This document shows, one piece after another, positions 53,406 through 61,139 of a stretch of 64,000 nt of DNA (position 1 is its first letter; every line of letters starts with the position of its first letter). The translations under genes were made by a program, and so were the position numbers. The DNA comes from Eudoraea chungangensis (lineage in GTDB: Bacteria > Bacteroidota > Bacteroidia > Flavobacteriales > Flavobacteriaceae): positions 372,001-436,000 of the forward strand of contig NZ_JARDUB010000006.1 in NCBI RefSeq assembly GCF_029360665.1, in the 5' to 3' direction. The notes below the pieces were generated by a model. It saw only the letters and a list, made by a program, of their open reading frames with translations, was not told the DNA's origin and did no database searches.

Positions 53406-55670
53406 GTGGAGAACGATATTACTTTAATTTTACTTAAACACTATTCCATCGCATCTTTTAAGCATGACAAAATGGAGGGCTATTCTAGTCTTAATTATAA
53501 AATATCTACCCCAAACAAGAATTACGTTCTAAAAATATATCCTTTTTCTCAGAATTTAGTGAGCATCCTAGAAGCGGAAAATGCTGTTCTTAAAAAACTG
53601 GAAAGTCTTAAGGCATATGATTTTCCAAAAGTAATTTATAGTCATACTAGGGATGAGCTGGTAATAGAAGGAGCCTTTATTTATAGATTACTTTCCTATG
53701 TGGAGGGGTCGCTTTTGGCCGAAGTAAATCAGAGTTCAGAACTTCTTGGCAGTTTTGGAACATTTCTTGGACAGATAAATCTAACCTTAAGGAAGCTAGA
53801 AAACCAAATTATTAAGGGAATTGAGACAGTTTGGGATTTACGTCATTTTTCAAAAAATAAAGATTTTGTCCATTACATTTCAGACCCGAAAGATAGAAGT
53901 TTAGTAAATTATTTTTTTCTTCAATATGAGCTAAATATAAGACCTCATTACTACCATTTAAGGTGTAGTATTATCCACAACGATGCTAACGACTATAACG
54001 TATTGGTTCATGGAAATGAGACTAGCGGTATAATAGATTTTGGGGATATGTGCTATACTTGGCTTATAAACGAGCTGGCCGTGGCACTTACCTATATAAT
54101 GATGAACTCGGATAATCCGATAAAAAAAGCTCTGCCCTTGTTACAGGCCTATAATAATGAAATAGCTTTAGAGCCTCTTGAAATTAAAGTTCTATACTAT
54201 CTCATAGCAGCCAGACTTTGTACAAGTGTTTGTAACTCAGCTTATACAAAAAGGGAAAGATCAAATTCTTCCTACGTCACTATTAGTGAGGAAGGTGCTT
54301 GGAAACTCCTTAAAAAGTGGCTTACGATAAACCCTCTTAAGGCGGAAGAGGAATTTGCAAAAGCCTGTTATCTAGCCCCAATTTCAATTGATTCGGTAAC
54401 TGATTTGCGTTTAAAACGGAAAAAACACTTAAGTGAAAGCTTGTCTCTAAGTTATTCTGAACCAATTGAAATGTACCAATCGGCATTTCAATATATGTAC
54501 AGCAGGCAAGGAGACACCTATCTTGATGCTTATAATAATATTATGCTCGTTGGTCATTCCCATCCGGATTTAATAGCCGCGGCGAACTTTTCTTTGGGGC
54601 GATTAAACACGAATACACGATATTTATATCCAGAATTAACGACGTATTCTGAAAGACTTCTTGCCAAATTTCCTCAGGAGCTAAATAAGGTCTTCTTTGT
54701 AAATTCTGGTAGTGCCGCCAGTGACCTAGCTATTAGACTCGCGAGATGGCATACCAAAAAGGAAGGTGTCGTAGGCATAGAACATGGATATCATGGAAAT
54801 ACCTCCATGGGAATTGCTATTAGCCATTATAAATTTAAAAACAACAAAAATGATTTAAGCAATACGAAGGTGGCAACAGTCCCTATGCCTAAAATAAAGG
54901 AGTCTGCAGAAGAGAAAATTAAAATCAATGGTTCTTATTTGGCCAAACAAGCAATAAGGCAACTAGAAGAAACAAAAGAAGAAATAGCGGCCTTTATTGC
55001 TGAACCCGTAATGGGATGTGGAGGGCAAGTACCTCTCCCTCCGGGCTATTTGGAAGAAATTTATACTTTCATCAGGGCGTGTGGAGGGGTTTGTATAAGT
55101 GATGAGGTACAGGTTGGATTTGGTAGGTTAGGAGACTCTTTTTGGGGCTTCCAACAACACGATATAATCCCAGACATCGTAATTCTTGGCAAACCTATGG
55201 GAAACGGCCATCCGATTGGAGCTGTGGTTACAACAAGTGAAATTTCAAAAACTTTTGAAAGCGGTCCCGAATTTTTTAGCTCTTTTGGTGGAAATCCGGT
55301 TTCCTGTGCCATTGGGCTTTCTGTTTTGAATATTATAGAAAAAGAAGGTTTACAAAAGCATGCAAAAGAGGTGGGCAGTTTTTTAATAAATGCTCTCTTG
55401 TGCTTAAGCAAAAAATATCCTGAAATTTATGAGGTAAGGGGTTTGGGTCTTTTTCTTGGGATAGAATTTATCACAGATAAAGGGGGTCCTAACACAGAAT
55501 TAGCAAAGTTCATAAAAGAAGGCCTAAAGGAAAAACATATACTTACAAGTACCGATGGTCCTCATAATAATGTCTTAAAAATTAAACCCCCTCTGTCTTT
55601 CTCTAAAACAGATGCTACTTTGTTAGTAAACAGTTTAGATGCAATAATGCAAACAAAAAGAGAAAAATAA
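53406..55670 (+). CDS. Fused aminoglycoside-phosphotransferase-like kinase and class III aminotransferase
   Basis: 754 residues from a GTG start; an in-frame stop lies 22 bases upstream, so no earlier start exists. Residues 1-320 are a small-molecule kinase (APH fold) with IIHNDANDYNVLVHGN (catalytic loop) and IIDFGD. Residues about 350-750 form a class III PLP enzyme with EPVMGCGGQVPLPPGYL, CISDEVQVGFGR and PLP-binding Lys in VILGKPMGNGHPIGAV. This pairing is seen in hydroxylysine kinase and phospho-hydroxylysine or phosphoethanolamine phospho-lyase. The likely role is phosphorylation then elimination of an amino-alcohol. Substrate not determined. Confidence 0.87.
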   Translation: MENDITLILLKHYSIASFKHDKMEGYSSLNYKISTPNKNYVLKIYPFSQNLVSILEAENAVLKKLESLKAYDFPKVIYSHTRDELVIEGAFIYRLLSYVEGSLLAEVNQSSELLGSFGTFLGQINLTLRKLENQIIKGIETVWDLRHFSKNKDFVHYISDPKDRSLVNYFFLQYELNIRPHYYHLRCSIIHNDANDYNVLVHGNETSGIIDFGDMCYTWLINELAVALTYIMMNSDNPIKKALPLLQAYNNEIALEPLEIKVLYYLIAARLCTSVCNSAYTKRERSNSSYVTISEEGAWKLLKKWLTINPLKAEEEFAKACYLAPISIDSVTDLRLKRKKHLSESLSLSYSEPIEMYQSAFQYMYSRQGDTYLDAYNNIMLVGHSHPDLIAAANFSLGRLNTNTRYLYPELTTYSERLLAKFPQELNKVFFVNSGSAASDLAIRLARWHTKKEGVVGIEHGYHGNTSMGIAISHYKFKNNKNDLSNTKVATVPMPKIKESAEEKIKINGSYLAKQAIRQLEETKEEIAAFIAEPVMGCGGQVPLPPGYLEEIYTFIRACGGVCISDEVQVGFGRLGDSFWGFQQHDIIPDIVILGKPMGNGHPIGAVVTTSEISKTFESGPEFFSSFGGNPVSCAIGLSVLNIIEKEGLQKHAKEVGSFLINALLCLSKKYPEIYEVRGLGLFLGIEFITDKGGPNTELAKFIKEGLKEKHILTSTDGPHNNVLKIKPPLSFSKTDATLLVNSLDAIMQTKREK

Positions 55671-55675
55671 AAAAG

Positions 55676-55683
55676 TATATTTG
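55676..55683 (+). promoter_or_regulatory. -7 box (TATATTTG) of the DoxX gene
   Basis: TATATTTG matches the consensus, 20 bases before the ATG. Confidence 0.5.
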
Positions 55684-55703
55684 AAATTCAAATCTTATAG
55701 TAT

Positions 55704-56081
55704 ATGAAGAATACATTGCAAAGCGATATTGGAAAATTAATCCTTCGTGTTTTTCCGTCTATGTTTATGCTTACTCACGGGATACCGAAATTACAAAAAA
55801 CGCTCAATGGCGATTTTAGCTTTGGCAATCCACTTGGGATTGGGGAGGCACCAAGTCTATTTTTAGCCATTATTGCGGAAGTAGTTTGTCCTATTTTAAT
55901 CATTGTAGGATACAGAACCCGATGGGCCAGTATACCAGTCATTATTACCATGTCTGTGGCCGCCTTTATTGTACATCAAACGGATGGCTTTAAAAGAAAA
56001 GAAATGGCTCTGGTGTATTTGGTTTGCTTTTTGGCTATTGCACTGATTGGCCCAGGGAAATTTAGCTTAGACCGCAAATAA
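55704..56081 (+). CDS. DoxX family membrane protein
   Basis: 125 residues with four hydrophobic segments. LILRVFPSMFMLTHGIPKL at the start and ICPILIIVGYRTRWAS-type sequence in the middle match the DoxX/DoxD family. Possibly involved in quinone-linked thiol oxidation or a stress response. Stop codon is 3 bases from that of holA (convergent). Confidence 0.9.
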   Translation: MKNTLQSDIGKLILRVFPSMFMLTHGIPKLQKTLNGDFSFGNPLGIGEAPSLFLAIIAEVVCPILIIVGYRTRWASIPVIITMSVAAFIVHQTDGFKRKEMALVYLVCFLAIALIGPGKFSLDRK

Positions 56082-56084
56082 GAT

Positions 56085-57089
56085 TCAGATAATTCTGACC
56101 AGCAATTCTTTTAATAAATCGGCATGAGACATTGCAGTAGTTCCGACTCCTTTGCCCTTAAGGTCCATTTCTCTTAAAGTCCCTATAATAGAACTAACAC
56201 TTTTCATTGGATAATTTCTGGCCGCCACCTGAAACTCACTAACAAAATAAGGGTTTATTCGTAAAGTGGAGGCAACATTTTTTGGACTATGGTCAGTTAA
56301 ACCGTGATATTGTAGTAGTTGTGAGAAAAAATTTTGCAACAGTGCTAGGGTAATTACAAAAGGATTGTCCTTTGGGTTCTCGGAAAAATATTTAATGATT
56401 TTAGTTGCCTTTAAAACATCCTTCTCCCCTATTGCTTTTTTTAATTCAAAATTGTTGTAGTCTTTGCTGATACCAATATGTTGCTCAATATGATCGGGAT
56501 TTATCTGAATATTTTTTGGCAGAATAAACTCTAACTTCTCTAACTCTTTATTAATCTTGCTCAAGTCTGTTCCTAAGTATTCTACTAACAGTATAGCCGC
56601 CTTATGCGAGATGGCATATCCCCTACCCTTCAACGTCAGTCGAATCCATTCCGAAACCTGATTTTCATAGAGTTTCTTACTATTAAATATTAGGCCATTA
56701 TGTTTACTAAGAGTTTTATAAAGTTTTTTCCGTCTATCTATGGTTTTATATTTAAAGCAAATTACCAATACCGTAGATTCTTGAGGATTCTCCACATAGT
56801 CTGATAATTGCTCTATAGTCCTGGATAGATGCTGCGCCTCTTTTATAATTAAGACCTGTTTCTCTGACATCATAGGATAGCGCTTGGCATTCGAGACAAT
56901 TTGCTCAATACTAGTTTCCTTTCCATAGAGTAGCATTTGATTAAAAGCCTTTTCCTCTTCACTAAGGACATTAGTTGCAATATATTCGGATATTTTATCG
57001 ATATAATAGGTCTCCTCGCCCATCAAAAAATAAACCGGTCTAAATATCTTATTCCGAATATCACTAACAATTTGTTTTACTTCGTCCAT
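56085..57089 (-). CDS. holA: DNA polymerase III subunit delta
   Basis: 334 residues. The pattern FLMGEETYYIDKISEYI near the N-terminus, YPMMSEKQVLIIKEAQHL near residue 70 and LEYLGTDLSKINKELEKL near residue 170 are those of HolA. It loads the beta sliding clamp as part of the clamp loader. The start codon is only 26 bases from the start of the divergent PD-(D/E)XK-like gene. Confidence 0.95.
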   Translation of the reverse strand: MDEVKQIVSDIRNKIFRPVYFLMGEETYYIDKISEYIATNVLSEEEKAFNQMLLYGKETSIEQIVSNAKRYPMMSEKQVLIIKEAQHLSRTIEQLSDYVENPQESTVLVICFKYKTIDRRKKLYKTLSKHNGLIFNSKKLYENQVSEWIRLTLKGRGYAISHKAAILLVEYLGTDLSKINKELEKLEFILPKNIQINPDHIEQHIGISKDYNNFELKKAIGEKDVLKATKIIKYFSENPKDNPFVITLALLQNFFSQLLQYHGLTDHSPKNVASTLRINPYFVSEFQVAARNYPMKSVSSIIGTLREMDLKGKGVGTTAMSHADLLKELLVRII

Positions 57090-57115
57090 CCAAAAAAAAT
57101 TATCAACTTTGCTAA

Positions 57116-57562
57116 ATGCTGGCGCTTAACTTTCCTACCTATCAGTTTCGAATCAAAAATAGCGAAAATTCAAGGCAGATTTTTGATATTATTCGCAAAA
57201 AGTTTGTATCCCTGCAGCCTGAAGAGTGGGTTAGACAAAATACGATTCGCTATCTCACGGCAAACAAGCAGTATCCGGTTTCTTTAATTGGAGTAGAAAA
57301 GATGATTCTCCTAAATGACCTTAAAAAAAGAGCCGATATTTTGGTCTATAATTCTGACGGAAGCATAAAAATCCTAGTAGAATGTAAGGCACCAAGTGTA
57401 AAAATAACCCAGGCTACATTTGACCAAATTGCACGATATAACCTAAAAATTAAGGCAGAGTATTTAATGGTTACCAATGGTATGGAGCACTTTTATTGTC
57501 TTATGGACTACGAAAAAGAAAAATATACTTTTTTAAGGCAAATTCCTGATTTTAGCCGTTAA
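57116..57562 (+). CDS. PD-(D/E)XK (HsdR N-terminal domain) protein
   Basis: 148 residues. The sequence matches the type I restriction HsdR N-terminal domain: PEEWVRQNTIRYL, RADILVYN and ILVECKAPS provide the D...E-x-K catalytic residues of a PD-(D/E)XK nuclease. It is too small for a restriction enzyme and no methylase or specificity gene is nearby, so it is probably a stand-alone nuclease with a housekeeping role. It is divergent from holA by 26 bases and 12 bases before the glycosyltransferase gene. Confidence 0.88.
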   Translation: MLALNFPTYQFRIKNSENSRQIFDIIRKKFVSLQPEEWVRQNTIRYLTANKQYPVSLIGVEKMILLNDLKKRADILVYNSDGSIKILVECKAPSVKITQATFDQIARYNLKIKAEYLMVTNGMEHFYCLMDYEKEKYTFLRQIPDFSR

Positions 57563-57574
57563 TTTGCAAGCGTT

Positions 57575-58576
57575 TTGAAGATAGCAATTGTAATACTTAA
57601 TTGGAATGGTGAAGCGCTTTTAGAGCGCTATTTACCTTCTGTAATAGGCTTTTCCCCTGAAGCTGAAGTATATGTTGCAGATAATGCCTCTACAGATGGC
57701 TCCATAAGTTTTGTCCAAAAAAATCATCCATCGGTAAAGATTATACGCAATGCCGAGAATGGCGGTTTTGCTAAAGGTTACAACGACGCACTCGCTCATA
57801 TTAAGGCAGATATCTTTTGTTTACTAAACTCAGATGTTGAAGTCTCAACGGGATGGCTAGAGCCAATTAAAAAAGCCTTTATTGAGCTTCCAAAGGCAGC
57901 AATAATACAGCCGAAAATACTCGACCTGTTAAAAAAAGATCATTTTGAATACGCTGGTGCAGCAGGAGGATTCTTAGATAAATTGGGCTATCCTTTTTGT
58001 CGGGGAAGAATTTTTCAGACTGTAGAAAAGGACCAGGGACAGTATGATAATACCCAAGAGATTTTTTGGGCAACTGGTGCTTGTATGTTTATTAAAAGTG
58101 AGGTGTTTTTTGATTTAGAAGGGTTCGATGAAGACTACTTTGCCCATCAGGAAGAGGTTGACCTCTGTTGGAGGGCACATAATAAAGGATATGGTGTATA
58201 CTATGTTGGAAATTCCAAGGTATACCATCTTGGAGGATCTACACTGAGCAACATGAATCCTAAAAAAACGTATTTAAATTTTAGAAATTCTTTATTTTCC
58301 ATCACCAAGAACTTGCCAAGAAGAAAAGCTTTTATCATAATTTTCTTGCGCCTAATTCTTGATGGCATTGCGGCAATTAGATTTGTTTTAATGGCTAAAC
58401 CTGAACACTGTTTCGCTATAATCAGGGCGCATTTAAGTTATTATAGGCAAATAAAAAAAATGCTGAAGAAGCGGGAAAAACGGAGTTTTGTCACTTCCTA
58501 TTACATTACGACGTCCATTATATGGTCTTATTTCGTAAATCAAATAAAGTATTTTAACATTTTAGTAAAAGATTAA
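57575..58576 (+). CDS. Family 2 glycosyltransferase
   Basis: 333 residues from a TTG start, which fits the family N-terminus (MKIAIVILNWNGEALLERYL). The nucleotide-sugar binding and metal region are VADNASTDGS and CLLNSDVEVSTG; FDEDYFAHQEEVDLCWRAH is the acceptor-side motif. A C-terminal region of about 70 residues has a hydrophobic helix. Likely involved in cell-surface polysaccharide synthesis. It is 12 bases downstream of the PD-(D/E)XK gene. Confidence 0.9.
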   Translation: MKIAIVILNWNGEALLERYLPSVIGFSPEAEVYVADNASTDGSISFVQKNHPSVKIIRNAENGGFAKGYNDALAHIKADIFCLLNSDVEVSTGWLEPIKKAFIELPKAAIIQPKILDLLKKDHFEYAGAAGGFLDKLGYPFCRGRIFQTVEKDQGQYDNTQEIFWATGACMFIKSEVFFDLEGFDEDYFAHQEEVDLCWRAHNKGYGVYYVGNSKVYHLGGSTLSNMNPKKTYLNFRNSLFSITKNLPRRKAFIIIFLRLILDGIAAIRFVLMAKPEHCFAIIRAHLSYYRQIKKMLKKREKRSFVTSYYITTSIIWSYFVNQIKYFNILVKD

Positions 58577-58577
58577 C

Positions 58578-58585
58578 TAATTTTG
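58578..58585 (+). promoter_or_regulatory. Possible -7 box (TAATTTTG) of the OmpA lipoprotein
   Basis: TAATTTTG matches the consensus but lies 94 bases before the ATG, implying a long leader. Confidence 0.35.
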
Positions 58586-58679
58586 ATAAATCTTAGGAAA
58601 CCAAATGTTCTAATTTTACATTTAATCTATGTACTAGGGTATTAAATAAACAAACAATTAAATTATATAAACATCTATT

Positions 58680-59534
58680 ATGAAAAAAGTTATTTTTGGT
58701 TTTTTAGGGATGGCCGTTTTGTTATCTTCTTGTGTCTCCCAGAAGAAATATGCAGATCTAGAAAGTAAGCAAAAGGAAACACAAGATCTACTGAATTCTG
58801 CTACGGTTAAACTTAACAATTGTCTTGAAGAAAGCGCCACAGCTTCTGCGAAGCTTCAAACTTTACAAGATCAGAATGCATTTTTAAAAGCAAACAATCA
58901 GGAGTTAATCAACAATATGGGGAATCTCACTACTTTGACTACCAAAGGTGCTGAGAATTTAGAAAAGTCCCTTGAGAGTTTACAAGAAAAAGATCTCACA
59001 ATCCGTAAATTGCAAAATGCTATTACTAGAAGAGATTCTGTAAATCTTGCTTTAGTTCAAAGTCTTAAAGGTGTACTGGGTAATTTAGATGATGAAGACA
59101 TTGAAATCAGTGTAGAAAAGGGCGTGGTATTTGTATCCATTTCTGACAAATTGTTATTTAGAAGTGGAAGTTACAACGTAACAGCCAGAGCTAAAGAAGT
59201 TTTAGGTAAAGTTGCTCAGGTAGTTAATAATAAGCCCGACTTCGAATTTATGGTTGAAGGTCATACAGATGATGTGCCTTATAGAAAAAATGGTGCTCTT
59301 TTAGATAACTGGGATTTAAGTGTTAAGCGTGCAACTTCAGTTGTTCGTATACTACAAAACGATTATAATGTTGATCCAAAGCGTATGACTGCTGCAGGAA
59401 GAGCGGAATTTGTTCCAATCTCACAAACGGATAAAGCTAAAAATAGAAGGACCAGAATCGTAGTATTACCTAAAATTGATCAATTTTATAGTATGATTGA
59501 AGAGGGTATGAAAGATCCAGCTATAAACGACTAA
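58680..59534 (+). CDS. OmpA-family lipoprotein with coiled-coil
   Basis: 284 residues. A lipobox at LSSC (Cys18) is followed by a long coiled-coil (residues about 25-120, rich in Leu, Gln, Lys) and a C-terminal OmpA domain with MVEGHTDDVPYRKNG and KAKNRRTRIVV. It binds peptidoglycan and resembles PAL/YiaD-type anchors. It ends in a strong terminator shared with the next gene. Confidence 0.93.
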   Translation: MKKVIFGFLGMAVLLSSCVSQKKYADLESKQKETQDLLNSATVKLNNCLEESATASAKLQTLQDQNAFLKANNQELINNMGNLTTLTTKGAENLEKSLESLQEKDLTIRKLQNAITRRDSVNLALVQSLKGVLGNLDDEDIEISVEKGVVFVSISDKLLFRSGSYNVTARAKEVLGKVAQVVNNKPDFEFMVEGHTDDVPYRKNGALLDNWDLSVKRATSVVRILQNDYNVDPKRMTAAGRAEFVPISQTDKAKNRRTRIVVLPKIDQFYSMIEEGMKDPAIND

Positions 59535-59554
59535 AAATTCATCTTAGTCTTATT

Positions 59555-59582
59555 AAAAACCGCGGCAAATGCCGCGGTTTTT
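59555..59582. terminator. Bidirectional terminator
   Basis: A 12-bp GC-cored stem (59555-59566 with 59571-59582), AAAT loop, with A and T tracts. It serves the OmpA lipoprotein gene and the convergent Sua5/YrdC gene. Confidence 0.92.
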
Positions 59583-60203
59583 TTATATAATATCAAGAGA
59601 TCCCTTACCTTCCCTCAAAATTTTTGGTAAGTCATCGGAAAGATCTATTACCGTAGAAGCCAAATTACCACCATAACCCCCATCAATTACCAGATCTACT
59701 ATGCTTTTCCATTTCTCGTAAATTAATTCTGGATCTGTTGTATATTCTAATAATTCATCTTCGTCTCTTATGGAAGTAGAAACAATTGGATTTCCTAAAC
59801 CGGCAACGATTGCATGAGTAATAGTATTATCGGGGATACGAATGCCCACCGTTTTCTTTTTCTTAAAGATTTTGGGCAGCTTATTACTTCCCGTCAAAAT
59901 AAACGTATATGGCCCGGGCAAAGCCCTTTTTAGTATCTTAAAAGTAGGCGTATCTATTTGCCTTGCATAGTCCGATAGGTTACTTAAATCCGCACAGACA
60001 AAAGACCAATTTGCTTTTTCCAATTTTATTCCCTTTATCCTGGCAATTCTTTCCATGGCCTTTGTATTGGTAATATCACACCCAAGACCATAAACGGTAT
60101 CGGTAGGGTATATTATTAGTCCGCCTTTTTGTAATACCGTTACTACCTTGGCTATTTCCTTAGGGTTGGGGTTTTCCGGATATAATTTTATAAACTGACT
60201 CAT
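59583..60203 (-). CDS. L-threonylcarbamoyladenylate synthase (Sua5/YciO/YrdC)
   Basis: 206 residues. IIYPTDTVYGLGCDITN and GIRIPDNTITHAIV match the Sua5/YciO/YrdC family. The enzyme makes threonylcarbamoyl-AMP for tRNA t6A. A paralogous YciO role is possible. The gene follows the GH16 gene by 17 bases. Confidence 0.88.
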   Translation of the reverse strand: MSQFIKLYPENPNPKEIAKVVTVLQKGGLIIYPTDTVYGLGCDITNTKAMERIARIKGIKLEKANWSFVCADLSNLSDYARQIDTPTFKILKRALPGPYTFILTGSNKLPKIFKKKKTVGIRIPDNTITHAIVAGLGNPIVSTSIRDEDELLEYTTDPELIYEKWKSIVDLVIDGGYGGNLASTVIDLSDDLPKILREGKGSLDII

Positions 60204-60220
60204 GGATCCTGTAAATATCT

Positions 60221-61123
60221 TTATTTAACCTGATACACTCTAACATAGTCTACTTCCATTGTTGCAGGAAAGATGGTATCATCTACACCATAAATACCTC
60301 CCCAATCGCCCCCTACTGCGATATTCATTAAGAAATAAAATGGTTTTGAAAATGGCCAATTATCATAATTGGAGTTAGCCGGTCTTTGAAAATTCAGTTG
60401 AATATTATTAATATCATCGATGTAAAACTTAATATACTTATCCGTCCATAGAAGGCCATATATATGAAATTCTTCTTCAATAGATTCCAGGGGTACAGGA
60501 CCAGAGGTTATTTGTGTTCCATTCTTGTGATTATTGGCTGTACTGTGTATTGAAAAATGGGTCTGATTGGGCTCAAAACTAACATATTCCATAATGTCTA
60601 TTTCTCCACATGCCGGCCATCCTACGGTGTGTATATCATACCCAAGCATCCATAAAGCAGGCCAAATTCCATTTCCTTTATCTTCAGGCATTTTAGCCTT
60701 GAATTCCATGCGGCCGTAACGAAATTGTTTAACGGAATTAAGACGTGTTGAGGTATAACGTGCTCCATCTGCAAAACCTTCCTTCTTTTTAGCGATAATT
60801 TTTAAAGTCCCATTACTTACTTCAATATTATCGTTTACAACATAATCCTGCAATTCATTATTACCCCAACCGTGAGAACCAGTTTCAAAAGTCCAGTTTT
60901 CATTAAGTATTTCCGTTCCGTCAAATTCATCAGCCCATACCAATTCTGCGTTGTCCCAATAATCCTCGGCATAAACATCTAAAAGCACCTCCTCTTCCAC
61001 TTCCTCTTGTATTTCTTCAAAAACTTCTTGAGAATTAGAACTAGAGCAGCTAGTCAAAATACCAAAAAAAATAAATGTACTCCACTCTTTAAAACAAGAG
61101 ACTGTCTTATTTCTTATTTTCAT
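60221..61123 (-). CDS. GH16 family glycanase lipoprotein (laminarinase-like)
   Basis: 300 residues. A lipobox at LTSC gives a surface lipoprotein. The linker (residues about 30-50) is acidic. The catalytic motif E-x-D-x-x-E is GEIDIMEYV near residue 172, typical of beta-1,3-glucanases, and the flanking WPALWMLGYD supports it. It cleaves beta-1,3-(1,4-)glucans such as laminarin. It is not next to SusC/D genes; its neighbours are a helicase and Sua5. Confidence 0.92.
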   Translation of the reverse strand: MKIRNKTVSCFKEWSTFIFFGILTSCSSSNSQEVFEEIQEEVEEEVLLDVYAEDYWDNAELVWADEFDGTEILNENWTFETGSHGWGNNELQDYVVNDNIEVSNGTLKIIAKKKEGFADGARYTSTRLNSVKQFRYGRMEFKAKMPEDKGNGIWPALWMLGYDIHTVGWPACGEIDIMEYVSFEPNQTHFSIHSTANNHKNGTQITSGPVPLESIEEEFHIYGLLWTDKYIKFYIDDINNIQLNFQRPANSNYDNWPFSKPFYFLMNIAVGGDWGGIYGVDDTIFPATMEVDYVRVYQVK

Positions 61124-61139
61124 CTTTTAAAGCATTTTT

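Noticed and set aside
57116-57562. Remnant of a type I restriction system
   Set aside because: No hsdM, hsdS or helicase part nearby; intact small ORF next to housekeeping genes, so a stand-alone nuclease is more likely.
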